DNA from: Chitinophagaceae bacterium
GTDB taxonomy: Bacteria > Bacteroidota > Bacteroidia > Chitinophagales > Chitinophagaceae
DNA: 64,000 bases
NCBI GenBank assembly: GCA_017307755.1
Contig: JAFKGQ010000013.1
Coordinates: 248,001-312,000, forward strand
Direction of reading: 5' to 3'
The notes below the pieces were generated by a model. The model was not told the DNA's origin and did not search any database. It saw only the letters and a program-made list of their open reading frames with translations. Made by a program: the position numbers and the translations under genes. Positions 35,247-44,763 of the stretch are shown in pieces; within the stretch, counting starts at the first letter, position 1, and every line of letters starts with the position of its first letter.

Positions 35247-37028
35247 TTACATGGGACGGAACACCATTTTTGTGCTCTGTACGGGCAGTCCGTCAATGAT
35301 CAGTGAACATATATATACCCCTGCCGGCATCAGGAACCCATGATTGAACAACACCTCGTTAGACCCTTTCTTTAAAGGCACCTTTACCCGGCTGATAAGA
35401 CGGCCGTTGATGGAGTTGATATTGAGCCAGGTCCTGTCGACAAACAGGTTCGTACCGGATTGTATGGTGATCAACGTCGATTCGTCAAAAGGGTTGGGTT
35501 TGTTGGGCATTAGCTGTATTCCATAATAGCCGGGGTCGGGAACAGGAGGTTTGGTCGAGTCAGGCGCCAGGTACAAAGGCACCAGGTCGGTCGATAGCTT
35601 ATATTCCGTAGAGAACTGGCTTTCCGTGTTGTTGGCGTCCACTGCCGCTGCGCTGAGATAAAAGATGGTAGAGGTGCCATAGGGCACCCGTACAGTATCC
35701 ACGGTTTTCCCCGTAATAGTATATACAGTATCCCAATCATTCGTGGCGGAACGGACAGCTACCCGGTAAGCAGGAGCGCCGACAGGTGTGAATTGTACCC
35801 TGAAGCGATTGGCGGTGATGATGGCAGACTGGACAGTGATGGTATCGGGTCCCAGTCCCACCATGGCCATTGAGTTCCCATTGATCAACACATTTCTTGC
35901 CAGATAATTCAGGTTGATATATAAAGAGTCCTCTATACCGTCGCCATTCTTGTCCCGGCCAAGGCTGTCCCTTATACTGTGTTGTCTGTCCAGATAGGGT
36001 GTAACGCTGCCGCCATCTCCGTCCTCATAGGCTTGTGTGAGGCGGACGGCAGTATAGTTGATGGCGGAAAAAGGCTGGTGATCCCCTCCTCTGCCCGCGC
36101 GGTCCTCATTCTGCATGACCTGGATATTCATAGGGACGGTGACAAGGCTGCTCAGTTGTTCTTTATACTCCAGTTTTACATAACGCGCCCACTGTTTGTG
36201 GGGGGAATTAAAACTGCCCAATGAGAATATACGCAAATCAGTACTGTCAAGGGCGCCATAGCCGGGGCATCCCGGGCCTGAAGCCGTATATCCGCAGAAG
36301 ATACCGCCGGATACGTCGTTGTTATTGACAGCCTTGATAGGGACGTTCATACTGTCCAGATAGCCCGCCAGGGCCACCGCCCCTATCTTCCCCTGCTCCT
36401 CTCCCGTGTTGACGGAGAACAGGATCGTGTTTCTGAAGGTATACTTGCTCATTACCCGGGCTAGTTCTAACACCAGGGCTGTGCCGGTAGCGTTGTCCCC
36501 GATACCAAAGGCGTTACCCGTGACATCACAGTTGTCATCATTGCGACTGTCTATATGCCCTTCTACGACAATAATTGCCTTATTGGTTGTCTGGCTGCCC
36601 GGCAATACGGCCATAATATTACTGTGCTTTTTGATGGGTGACGAACAGCTGTTGTAAGCAAACTGTAAATAAGACACCTGCAGCCTGTTGTCAGCCGCGG
36701 CACTGTATTGTTTGAACTTGGAAAAGACCCAGCGGCGGGCGGCGCCGATGCCTCTTGTCGTAGAACTTGTGTCGGAGAATGTATTCCTGTTCTGAAAGCT
36801 TCTCAGCTTGAACAGGGTGGCTTTTAGCGAATCCACCGATATATCGTTGAGTAATCCGGTAGAAATAACATTCGGGTCCGTAATGACGATAGACGCGGGA
36901 TAAGAGGACGGCAAGTACGCCCCTTTCAGGATATTTGCCACGACAGGATTGGATGCCGATGGCCCTGTCTGGGCAAATAGATTCCCTGCCTGCCAGAGCA
37001 GGAGAAAAATTACTGCGCGGGTTTTCAT
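35247..37028 (-). CDS. Secreted M28-family metallopeptidase with type IX sorting domain
   Basis: 593 residues with a signal peptide (AVIFLLLWQAGNLFAQ). The M28 peptidase domain covers about 70-400: zinc ligands H158 (EGHIDS) and D178 (GIGDNATG), the catalytic/ligand pair E210-E211 (NTGEEQG), and a later His in GRGGDHQPF. A fibronectin-like region lies around 410-490. The C-terminal about 75 residues, starting MPNKPNPFDESTLI, are a type A sorting domain for the type IX secretion system. The enzyme is probably an aminopeptidase released or displayed at the cell surface. A terminator follows. Confidence 0.92.
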   Translation of the reverse strand: MKTRAVIFLLLWQAGNLFAQTGPSASNPVVANILKGAYLPSSYPASIVITDPNVISTGLLNDISVDSLKATLFKLRSFQNRNTFSDTSSTTRGIGAARRWVFSKFKQYSAAADNRLQVSYLQFAYNSCSSPIKKHSNIMAVLPGSQTTNKAIIVVEGHIDSRNDDNCDVTGNAFGIGDNATGTALVLELARVMSKYTFRNTILFSVNTGEEQGKIGAVALAGYLDSMNVPIKAVNNNDVSGGIFCGYTASGPGCPGYGALDSTDLRIFSLGSFNSPHKQWARYVKLEYKEQLSSLVTVPMNIQVMQNEDRAGRGGDHQPFSAINYTAVRLTQAYEDGDGGSVTPYLDRQHSIRDSLGRDKNGDGIEDSLYINLNYLARNVLINGNSMAMVGLGPDTITVQSAIITANRFRVQFTPVGAPAYRVAVRSATNDWDTVYTITGKTVDTVRVPYGTSTIFYLSAAAVDANNTESQFSTEYKLSTDLVPLYLAPDSTKPPVPDPGYYGIQLMPNKPNPFDESTLITIQSGTNLFVDRTWLNINSINGRLISRVKVPLKKGSNEVLFNHGFLMPAGVYICSLIIDGLPVQSTKMVFRPM

Positions 37029-37065
37029 ACAAGACGGATTTTGGTTAATGACCTCCTCCCCTCTC

Positions 37066-39927
37066 TCACCGCCGATTGAAAGCCTTTCTTACAAATGTTT
37101 GATCCGCTAATACGATCTGCACAAAATACACTGATACAGGCAAGCCCGACAGGTTTGACAGCGTGAGGGTATTCACCCCTTTGATGCCGGCGAAGTCTGC
37201 AAGCCGCAAAAGCGAGCCCTTGCTGTCCAGCAGCCGGATGAGGACCTTCTCCGGTGCGGCCAGGTTCAACTGTACAGTGATAGCATCCCGGAAAGGATTT
37301 GGCGCAAGTTCTACCACGGAACTGACACCCGTGGTATTGATCGCAACGATGCTGCTGTACGAAGCTCCTCCGGAAAGGTCTGTCACTTCAATCCTGTAAT
37401 AGTTGATCACACCCGGGGCGGGTTGATGATCTAAAAATGTATGGTTGCCTGTAGCGCCCGTGGTACCGCCGTCGACACGTCCGATGTTCTCGTATTTCAC
37501 GCCATCGACGGAGCGCTGGATAATAAAGTAAGCGCCATTGGTTTCGTTCAACCCGGTCCAATTGAGGATATTGCCATCGTCACCCGCCCGGCCTGTGAAT
37601 GTCCCCAAGGTAGTCGCCAGCACTGACGACATGTCGATGGTATAGACCGCGGGCGAAGGGTCCTGTTTGCCCGCGGCATCCACGTACGCATAATAGAAGG
37701 ATATGCTGGTGACCGTGATAGATATAAATTTCATTGTCAGCTTGGACGGATCATAATTGGGAATGGTCGTATTGTTAGTGACCAATACCCCATTGTAGTA
37801 CAGCTGCTCATTGGAAGGCACCTGTGTGATCACCACCGTCTTGCCGCTGCCCAGGGCGCCGTCCTCGGGGTCGGATCCTTTTAGCATACCGGGGCTGGCG
37901 ATAGTGCCCGCGCCATTAAGGGTGATGGAGCTGTTCCATATGGGGACGGCAATCGTATAATGCTGATCGACGGAATTGGGCAGCTGTTCAATACCAAAGT
38001 CGATGCCCGTAATATCCACGTCCACAGAATTAAAACTATGGTTCAAAGGAGAGGTATTTATCCATGTGGTAGGGATATTGCCTGTCGGAGCGTTGCCCCC
38101 GACGACCCCTGCCGTGGTGGAGATCACCACCTGCATATTTGATGCATTGATCGGACAGTTGGGTAATGTATATTTACCGTTGGCGGCTACCGCCACCGTT
38201 GAAAGCACTTTTCCGGAAATTGGGTCGATCAGGCTGGCATAAAGGCTGTTGCCGGCATTTACACCCGGCTCGCTATTGGTCTGGATATTGGTAAAGGTGC
38301 CGGCAGCGCTTCCGTCGGCATCGTCCCATACCGTACCTGATACGGAGATGCAGGCCAGCTTGAGGGTCTGGGTGGTCTTTAGCTCGACGCCCCAGGCCCA
38401 GGTATTGATAAGACGGGCATTCCCGAAGTCATTCGTCTGGTCGTTATCCGTACTATTGCCCGCGACGTCGGGGGCGGGTATAACCATGCCGGGGTTACCA
38501 TCTCCGCTCCAGGCATGACCCGGGGCTTTCTGTCCCACGATGGAATTGTTGATCCCGGCGCCCGTGGTATTGTAATTATTTGGCATTTGGGGAGGCACGG
38601 TGCTCCCATCGACATTATACAGTTGGGTGTCATCCCAGTACAAAGTGGTGTTATACGCCAGCTGTGGAAGGACGCCATCGACGCTAAAGCCATAGATGTT
38701 TAGCTCCACATCATAAAAAGGTATATTGATACGGCCTTTCCGGAAAGAAAAAGTAATGGGGAAGGAGGTATTGGAAGGCACTGAATTCCCCAAATTATCC
38801 TTGCCATCCCAGACATAGGTAATGATACCCGGCGCCTGGTTGATCAGTTCTATGAACCGGTCGGCGGAGTTCGCCTGGTAGCCGGAAACCCCATTGAGGT
38901 CCATCAACATATAATAGTCCCCTGCCTGTGGCGCATAAAAACGGATGTTATATGGTCCGGGTGGACATCCCGATATCGTCGGCGACACCAGTTGGGGAGG
39001 GTTCGGCAGGGCGCTGACATGCCAGATGTTCGTATCGGGTCTGTTAAGAAATACGGGATATCCGCCTCTCAGGTAAGTGGTATCAAACGTCGGCAGTACG
39101 ATGGACTTACGGTCCACCAGCCAGTTACCATTGTCCTTTACGCCAAAATTGTTAAATGCCACGAGGTAGGACAAGGGCTCAAAGCCCGTGGCGGGAAAAT
39201 ACACTTTTGCGATGACGGAGTCGGGAGTATAGGTAAAGAACTGAGCGTTGGTAGGGTCCTGCGGTTCCTGGTAGTCATGGTTACCGGGAGAATATACTGA
39301 AAAAGCCCAGTCGTTACAATGGACACGGCCGGGATATCTCACGGCAGCAGCACCAGTGCCGGATGCCACCGTTAAGTCAAAATACTTTGACAACATGGAC
39401 TCGGCTATATTATGGGTAACGCCTCCGTCGGAGCTACGATAAAAAGTGACATAATAGTCCCCATTCATGGTAGGTGTAAAGTTCAGCGGATTGTATCCCG
39501 CCGCCGGAAAACCTCCAATCTTGGCGCCGGCCAGGGGGCCTGCGACACTGTTCCAGGTGCTGATAAAGCCATTCCCCGAAGCGGGAAGGCGTATCGTCGT
39601 ATCCAGGTTGCCGCTGGGGTCAAAGATCCTCATATAGACATCAGTATAAGGGACAATGTTAGTGCCTGCAGGTCCCAATGTCTCCCAGTTAAAGCCGTAA
39701 TAAAGGACCTCCTTGGTAAAGTCTTTTATACGAATGTAGATACGCTGGTCGACGGAAGCCTTGTAATGACTGCCTACATTTCCAAGAGGGAAGCTAGTGG
39801 AGGTGGAAACGATAAGCCCTGTACCATTGGTCGAGTTGGGCATTACCTCCTTGGTGCCTTCCGCATGTATAGCTTGCGCACCCAGGAGCAGCAACAACGG
39901 GAGTACGAGTGCGTAAAAAAGTTTCAT
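37066..39927 (-). CDS. Large type IX-secreted surface protein, function unknown
   Basis: 953 residues with a signal peptide (YALVLPLLLLLGAQAIHA). The mature protein is beta-rich: an N-terminal region of about 400 residues with repeated FYRSSDGG- and NIRFYAPQAGDYYMLMDLNG-like pieces, a Cna_B/SdrD-like module around 575-650 (VSGTVWDDADGSAAGTF), a further domain and a C-terminal sorting domain (ELAPNPFRDAITVQLNL to the end). It resembles large adhesin-like or gliding-associated proteins, but no enzyme motif is visible. It lies 37 bp upstream of the M28 gene on the same strand, so the two may be co-transcribed. Confidence 0.8.
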   Translation of the reverse strand: MKLFYALVLPLLLLLGAQAIHAEGTKEVMPNSTNGTGLIVSTSTSFPLGNVGSHYKASVDQRIYIRIKDFTKEVLYYGFNWETLGPAGTNIVPYTDVYMRIFDPSGNLDTTIRLPASGNGFISTWNSVAGPLAGAKIGGFPAAGYNPLNFTPTMNGDYYVTFYRSSDGGVTHNIAESMLSKYFDLTVASGTGAAAVRYPGRVHCNDWAFSVYSPGNHDYQEPQDPTNAQFFTYTPDSVIAKVYFPATGFEPLSYLVAFNNFGVKDNGNWLVDRKSIVLPTFDTTYLRGGYPVFLNRPDTNIWHVSALPNPPQLVSPTISGCPPGPYNIRFYAPQAGDYYMLMDLNGVSGYQANSADRFIELINQAPGIITYVWDGKDNLGNSVPSNTSFPITFSFRKGRINIPFYDVELNIYGFSVDGVLPQLAYNTTLYWDDTQLYNVDGSTVPPQMPNNYNTTGAGINNSIVGQKAPGHAWSGDGNPGMVIPAPDVAGNSTDNDQTNDFGNARLINTWAWGVELKTTQTLKLACISVSGTVWDDADGSAAGTFTNIQTNSEPGVNAGNSLYASLIDPISGKVLSTVAVAANGKYTLPNCPINASNMQVVISTTAGVVGGNAPTGNIPTTWINTSPLNHSFNSVDVDITGIDFGIEQLPNSVDQHYTIAVPIWNSSITLNGAGTIASPGMLKGSDPEDGALGSGKTVVITQVPSNEQLYYNGVLVTNNTTIPNYDPSKLTMKFISITVTSISFYYAYVDAAGKQDPSPAVYTIDMSSVLATTLGTFTGRAGDDGNILNWTGLNETNGAYFIIQRSVDGVKYENIGRVDGGTTGATGNHTFLDHQPAPGVINYYRIEVTDLSGGASYSSIVAINTTGVSSVVELAPNPFRDAITVQLNLAAPEKVLIRLLDSKGSLLRLADFAGIKGVNTLTLSNLSGLPVSVYFVQIVLADQTFVRKAFNRR

Positions 39928-40250
39928 AAGTATGGATTAAGGTACAGATCCCAAAAATCTTTCCCGGTCATATCACCCGGACATTAAAGGGATCAATAAA
40001 ATTCAGTCCGAAAACTATACAATATCCGTTATTCGTCAAAACCGGTAAATCCTGTTTTATAAGAAACATTCCGTTAAAGACAGACCAGAAGGCTCTTGTA
40101 TTTGTAAAGCATATATTTATACATGGTACAATTTTTACTTTCAACGTAGATTTACGAATAAGAAGTTTTCCACATTCAAAGTAACCTATAAGGCTTCTGT
40201 AAAGGCTTACCCTGAGACATAAGCCCCCGAAAAATTCCCAATTTGGAGTA
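39928..40250. other. Intergenic region between divergent genes, no gene seen
   Basis: This stretch is AT-richer than its flanks. I see no supported coding frame, RNA gene or repeat in it. It should contain the promoter for the minus-strand surface protein (37066-39927), but no convincing TTG/TAnnTTTG pair was found on that strand. The plus-strand promoter begins at its right edge. Confidence 0.5.
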
Positions 40251-40281
40251 TTGTCTGCGAGCTCCCTAATACCTACCTTTC
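40251..40281 (+). promoter_or_regulatory. Bacteroidota-type promoter of the exported protein at 40302
   Basis: TTG (40251-40253), a 20-base spacer and TACCTTTC (40274-40281; seven of eight TAnnTTTG positions). The predicted start of transcription near 40286 leaves a leader of about 16 bases. Confidence 0.55.
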
Positions 40282-40301
40282 CTATATAAACAAAACAATA
40301 T

Positions 40302-40979
40302 ATGAAGTCCCTTTTATTAGCTCTTCTCAGCCTGACAAGTTTCTACGCTCACTCCCAGGATTGTGCGCATTATCTTTTTCTTCAAAAGAACAAGACCATC
40401 GAGATGACGATCTACAATAAAAAGGGGGAGGTCAGCGCAAAACAGGTTTACCAGGTGTCGGATGTATCCTCCGGCGGGGGTGTCACAAAGGGAAGCCTGT
40501 CCACGGAGATGTTCGACAAAAATGGCAAGTCGATGGCCAAGGCCAGCAGCACTGTACAATGCAATGGCGGGGTCATGATGGTCAGTATGAAGATGATGCT
40601 TCCTCAGCAACAGACGGAGCAAATCAAGATGGAGGCGAAGGCCGAGACGGACAATATGTTCCTGGAATATCCCGGAAAACTTTCTGTCGGAGATGCCCTG
40701 AAAGATGGGAATATGACAATGGAAATGAATACCAGCGGAATACCCAGTAAGACAACCATCGTCATCAGCGACCGGAAAGTAGAGGGGCAGGAGAGTGTGA
40801 CGACGCCGGCAGGCACCTGGGATTGTTATAAGATCACTTATAAAGGCAAGATGACGACCAAAATGGGACCGATACCTATTAATACCAACCTGGATGGAAC
40901 AGAATGGTTCGTCCCTGGCTTTGGCATTGTAAAGACGGAGAGCAAACACGGGAGCACAGTGATCACATCCATCAAATAA
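40302..40979 (+). CDS. Exported DUF3108/TapB-like protein, function unknown
   Basis: 225 residues with a signal peptide (LLLALLSLTSFYAHSQ). The mature protein is a single strand-rich domain with NKKGEVSAKQVYQVSD, an unusual Met/Gln-rich centre (MMVSMKMMLPQQQTEQ) and a C-terminal half with TPAGTWDCYKITYKG and EWFVPGFGIVKTES. That last pattern is typical of DUF3108-like and TapB-like periplasmic proteins. Its 3' end overlaps the rmlD stop by 8 bp on the other strand. No function can be assigned. Confidence 0.75.
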   Translation: MKSLLLALLSLTSFYAHSQDCAHYLFLQKNKTIEMTIYNKKGEVSAKQVYQVSDVSSGGGVTKGSLSTEMFDKNGKSMAKASSTVQCNGGVMMVSMKMMLPQQQTEQIKMEAKAETDNMFLEYPGKLSVGDALKDGNMTMEMNTSGIPSKTTIVISDRKVEGQESVTTPAGTWDCYKITYKGKMTTKMGPIPINTNLDGTEWFVPGFGIVKTESKHGSTVITSIK

Positions 40980-41832
40980 GCCTGCCGATACAGGCGGCGA
41001 GTCCTTTGCGCCAATCCGGCACTTCAACGCCGTATGTCTTTTTGATAAGCGTTTTATCCAATAAGGAATAATGAGGCCTTTTTGCAGGCGTGGGATATTG
41101 TTCCGTGGAGATGGGGTTTACGGGACAATTGCTGCCGATGAGCTCCCTGATCGCCAGAGCAAACTCATACCAGCTGATCTGTCCTTCATTGCTATAATGA
41201 TAGGTACCCGGAACCCAGCGGGCAGCGGTGACGATATGTAAAATGGCTTGCGCAAGATCGGCGGCATACGTGGGGGAACCTATCTGATCATTGATAACGC
41301 TGATAGACGGCTTTTCCTTCATCAGCCGGATCATGGTCTTTACGAAATTCTGTCCGAATTCCGAATATACCCATGCCGTGCGGATGACCACCGTATCCGG
41401 GTTGTTCCCCAACGCCAGCTGTTCGCCTTTCAGCTTGGAAGCTCCGTATACATTGATCGGGCCCGTAGGATCGTTCTCTTTTAAAGGTGTAGCGGAATCA
41501 CCGGGAAATACATAGTCCGTGGAAATATGGATCATCCGTGCTCCAATTTCCTTACAGGCTACTGCCATGGCTCCTATCGCTTCTCCATTAATAACAAATG
41601 CCAGCTCAGGCTCACTTTCCGCCTTATCCACCGCCGTGTAAGCGCCACAGCTGATACACCAGCGGGGACGTTCCTCCAGTACGACAGACCGCACCTTCTC
41701 CGGCTCGTCCAACGGCATCTCGTCCTTATCGACGAATACGAACTCGAATTGGGGGTAGTTCTTGCTGGCTGCCCGCAGTTCGCTGCCCAACTGGCCGCCG
41801 GCTCCGGTGATAAGTATTTTTTCTTTTGCCAT
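40972..41832 (-). CDS. rfbD: dTDP-4-dehydrorhamnose reductase
   Basis: 286 residues. Extended short-chain dehydrogenase with the NAD(P)-binding GAGGQLGSEL at the N-terminus, the catalytic ST-DYVF and YGASKLKGE (Tyr-x3-Lys) motifs, and a conserved SNEGQISWYEFA segment. It catalyses the last step to dTDP-L-rhamnose. It is the final gene of the seven-gene nucleotide-sugar operon, 8 bp after rmlC. The stop overlaps the convergent gene by a few bases and no terminator is visible. Confidence 0.95.
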   Translation of the reverse strand: MAKEKILITGAGGQLGSELRAASKNYPQFEFVFVDKDEMPLDEPEKVRSVVLEERPRWCISCGAYTAVDKAESEPELAFVINGEAIGAMAVACKEIGARMIHISTDYVFPGDSATPLKENDPTGPINVYGASKLKGEQLALGNNPDTVVIRTAWVYSEFGQNFVKTMIRLMKEKPSISVINDQIGSPTYAADLAQAILHIVTAARWVPGTYHYSNEGQISWYEFALAIRELIGSNCPVNPISTEQYPTPAKRPHYSLLDKTLIKKTYGVEVPDWRKGLAACIGRLI

Positions 41833-41840
41833 GGGATGCC

Positions 41841-42395
41841 TTAGAATTTAAAATTATTCCTGCACTCCGAAAATACAGGCAGGTCCAGATCTTTAGATGA
41901 TACAATGGCCTTATCCAACGGCAGCTGCCAATCTATCTTCAGCTGCGGGTCGTCAAAGCGGATGCCGCCTTCACTAGCCTTGTCGTATAATCCGTCACAT
42001 TTATAAGAGACTTCGGCAGTGTCGCTCAATACGGAAAAACCATGTGCAAATCCGTGGGGGATGAGCAATTGCCGCCGGTTGTCCGCAGACAATTCAACAC
42101 TTACATATTGACCAAATGTAGGCGAGCCCTGACGGATATCCACGGCAACATCCAGTACCCTTCCCTGCAATACTCTGACAAGCTTGGTCTGAGCGTGCGG
42201 GTCCAATTGATAATGCAGACCGCGTATCACCCCGAATTTCGAAAAGGATTGGTTGTCCTGGACAAAGCGGTTGGTTACCCCTTGTTTATGAAAGGTCTGT
42301 TCATTGTATGTTTCAAAGAAATACCCTCTCTCGTCCTTATAAACAGTGGGCTCAAAGATCAATACCCCTTCGATACCGGTGGTTACAAACGGCAT
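41841..42395 (-). CDS. rfbC: dTDP-4-dehydrorhamnose 3,5-epimerase
   Basis: 184 residues, the normal family length. The cupin core shows DERGYFFETYN, VQDNQSFSKFGVIRGLHYQ (catalytic His in RGLHYQ), VRVLQGRVLDVAVD and IPHGFAHGFSVLSDTAEVSY. It converts dTDP-4-keto-6-deoxyglucose to the 4-keto-rhamnose form. The start is 2 bp after the rmlB stop, which indicates tight translational linkage. Confidence 0.96.
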   Translation of the reverse strand: MPFVTTGIEGVLIFEPTVYKDERGYFFETYNEQTFHKQGVTNRFVQDNQSFSKFGVIRGLHYQLDPHAQTKLVRVLQGRVLDVAVDIRQGSPTFGQYVSVELSADNRRQLLIPHGFAHGFSVLSDTAEVSYKCDGLYDKASEGGIRFDDPQLKIDWQLPLDKAIVSSKDLDLPVFSECRNNFKF

Positions 42396-42397
42396 AT

Positions 42398-43462
42398 TTA
42401 TCGTTTATTATATTGTTCGTTGTAATATTTCTGATAATCTCCGGAAGTAACCTCCTTTACCCAATCCTGGTTTTGCAGGTACCAGTCCACCGTCTTTTCC
42501 AGTCCTTCTTCGAATTGCAGCGAAGGTTTCCAGCCCAGCTCTTTGTTAAGCTTTGTGGCGTCGATGGCATAGCGCAAGTCATGACCCGGGCGGTCTTTTA
42601 CATAGGTGATCAGTTTAGCGGACTCGCCGGCAGGCCTGTTCAACTTCTTATCCATGATACGGCAGAGAAGGTTGACGATGTCGATATTCTTCCATTCGTT
42701 AAACCCGCCGATATTGTATTTCTCACCCGTCTTTCCGTTGTGGAAGATGGTATCGATGGCCCGGGCATGGTCGTCCACATAAAGCCAGTCACGGACATTC
42801 TCTCCCTTGCCGTATACGGGCAGCGGCTTGTTCGTGAGGATATTGTTGATCATCAGGGGAATGAGCTTCTCGGGAAAATGATTCGATCCGTAGTTATTGC
42901 TACAGTTGGAAAGTATGACAGGCAGACCATAAGTATGATGCCAGGCCATTACAAAATGGTCTGAAGAAGCTTTTGAGGCCGAATACGGACTACGGGGATC
43001 GTAAGGCGTTTCTTCCGTAAAGAAGCCTTCGTGCCCCAGTGAGCCATATACTTCGTCGGTGGATACATGATAAAACAATTTGCCCTCCAGCGAACCCTTC
43101 CATTTGGAGTATGCGACATTCAACAGATCAGCCGTACCCAGCACATTGGTCTTCACGAATGCCAATGGGTCCAGTATGCTGCGATCCACATGGCTCTCGG
43201 CCGCCAGATGAATGACGGCATCAAACCCATACGTATCGAACAGTTCCTGCATCCGTCCTCCATCCGTAATGTCCCCTTTCTCAAATTTATAATTAGCGGC
43301 AGACTCCACGTCCTTGAGATTTGCCAGATTGCCGGCATAGGTCAAGGCATCGAGGTTGACGATGAGGTATTGTGGGTATTTTTTTACAAATAATCTTACC
43401 ACATGACTTCCGATGAACCCGGCCCCGCCGGTGATCATGATCTTTTTTGCGAAGTTGGCCAT
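42398..43462 (-). CDS. rfbB: dTDP-glucose 4,6-dehydratase
   Basis: 354 residues. The N-terminal GGAGFIGSHVVRLF binds NAD; AAESHVDRSI, FYHVSTDEVYGSLG, and YSASKASSDHFV contain the catalytic residues of the extended SDR dehydratases; NYGSNHFPEKLIP and VRDWLYVDDHARAI complete the signature. The start shares one base with the stop of the upstream dehydrogenase gene. It makes dTDP-4-keto-6-deoxyglucose, the entry to dTDP-rhamnose. The thymidylyltransferase RmlA that supplies its substrate is not in this window. Confidence 0.96.
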   Translation of the reverse strand: MANFAKKIMITGGAGFIGSHVVRLFVKKYPQYLIVNLDALTYAGNLANLKDVESAANYKFEKGDITDGGRMQELFDTYGFDAVIHLAAESHVDRSILDPLAFVKTNVLGTADLLNVAYSKWKGSLEGKLFYHVSTDEVYGSLGHEGFFTEETPYDPRSPYSASKASSDHFVMAWHHTYGLPVILSNCSNNYGSNHFPEKLIPLMINNILTNKPLPVYGKGENVRDWLYVDDHARAIDTIFHNGKTGEKYNIGGFNEWKNIDIVNLLCRIMDKKLNRPAGESAKLITYVKDRPGHDLRYAIDATKLNKELGWKPSLQFEEGLEKTVDWYLQNQDWVKEVTSGDYQKYYNEQYNKR

Positions 43463-44757
43463 TATAAGCTCCAGTATTTTCTGTTTATAATCTTGTTCTT
43501 ATAAATACCTCTCAGGTCGGCTATCAGTGCGCCTTCCCTGGTGATAGAGGTAAAATATGCATCGTCCAGACCTACATAAGGTGAATGGGGTACAGTAATG
43601 ATCACTGCGTCATAGTTTCCGGCTCCTTCACGTACAAGTTTCAAGCCATATTCTTCACGCACCTCGGCATCCATAGCGTACGGGTCCTCTACGTCCACGG
43701 TAATATTAAAAGCTAACAACTCCTTTACAGTATCGACAATCTTGGAGTTGCGGATATCGCTCACATTCTCCTTAAATGTCACCCCTTTGACAAGGATCCT
43801 GGGTTCATTGGATATCCGTACAACATGTCTGATAAGTTTACGGGCCACGTATTTGGCCATATCGTCATTGATATAACGAGATGAGGAGATGATCTTGGAT
43901 TCATATCCCAGCGCAGCGGCCTTGTAGGTGAGATAGTAAGGATCTACCCCGATACAGTGTCCGCCGACAAGTCCCGGGAAGAAGCGGAGGAAATTCCACT
44001 TTGTACCCGCGGCGGCGATCACGTCATAGGTATTGATGCCCATACGGTCAAAAATGAGGGACAGCTCATTCATCAGTCCAATGTTCAGGTCCCGCTGGGT
44101 ATTCTCTACTATTTTACTGGCTTCGGCGACCTTGATGGAAGGAGCGCGATGCACTCCCGCGTCGACCACCAGTTCATAAGTTTTGGCTATTTGTTCCAGT
44201 GCGTCCTCATCATTGCCGGAGACTACCTTGACGATGGTCCGAAGGGTATTTTTCTTGTCACCCGGATTGATCCGCTCAGGTGAATAGCCGAGACAGAAGT
44301 CCTTACCCATTTTCAAACCGGAAACCTTTTCCAGGACAGGCAGACAGTCTTCTTCCGTACAGCCGGGATAGGTGGTGGATTCATAGACCACATAGTCGCC
44401 TGGTTTCAGTACTTTACCCACCGTATCGCTGGCGCCGAGCAGAGGTTTCAGGTCCGGCACATTATGTTTATCCACGGGTGTGGGGACTGCCACGATAAAA
44501 AAGCCGGCCTCTTTCAGCACGGTCAGGTCGTCCGTAAATACGATGTCCCTGTCTTTGAACTCTTCAGCCGCCACTTCCTTGGATGGATCGACCCCATTAC
44601 GCATCATCCCGATCCGCTCACGGTTGATATCAAACCCTATAACGGATATTTTTTTTGCAAACTCCAGGGCGATGGGCAAACCCACATAGCCCAGACCGAT
44701 GACGGCCAGTTTAGTATTCTTGCTTGTGAGTCGATCGTATACCTTTTGGTCTTGCAT
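43462..44757 (-). CDS. UDP-N-acetylhexosamine dehydrogenase-like (TviB/WbpA-type) nucleotide-sugar dehydrogenase
   Basis: 431 residues. UDP-glucose/GDP-mannose dehydrogenase superfamily with the Rossmann motif VIGLGYVGLPIALEFA, VESTTYPGCTEE-like YESTTYPGCTEEDC, GYSPERINPGD and the catalytic Cys in GLVGGHCIGVDPYYL. The PERINPGD and GCTE patterns are closer to TviB and WbpA/WbpO than to UDP-glucose dehydrogenase. It would oxidise a UDP-HexNAc to the uronic acid. Which HexNAc is not decidable by reading alone. It is the fourth gene of the operon. Confidence 0.9.
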   Translation of the reverse strand: MQDQKVYDRLTSKNTKLAVIGLGYVGLPIALEFAKKISVIGFDINRERIGMMRNGVDPSKEVAAEEFKDRDIVFTDDLTVLKEAGFFIVAVPTPVDKHNVPDLKPLLGASDTVGKVLKPGDYVVYESTTYPGCTEEDCLPVLEKVSGLKMGKDFCLGYSPERINPGDKKNTLRTIVKVVSGNDEDALEQIAKTYELVVDAGVHRAPSIKVAEASKIVENTQRDLNIGLMNELSLIFDRMGINTYDVIAAAGTKWNFLRFFPGLVGGHCIGVDPYYLTYKAAALGYESKIISSSRYINDDMAKYVARKLIRHVVRISNEPRILVKGVTFKENVSDIRNSKIVDTVKELLAFNITVDVEDPYAMDAEVREEYGLKLVREGAGNYDAVIITVPHSPYVGLDDAYFTSITREGALIADLRGIYKNKIINRKYWSL

Positions 44758-44763
44758 ATTGCA

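Noticed and set aside
40317..41027. 236-residue open frame on the minus strand
   Set aside because: It is opposite the exported protein at 40302, which has a signal peptide and promoter, and it would overlap rmlD.
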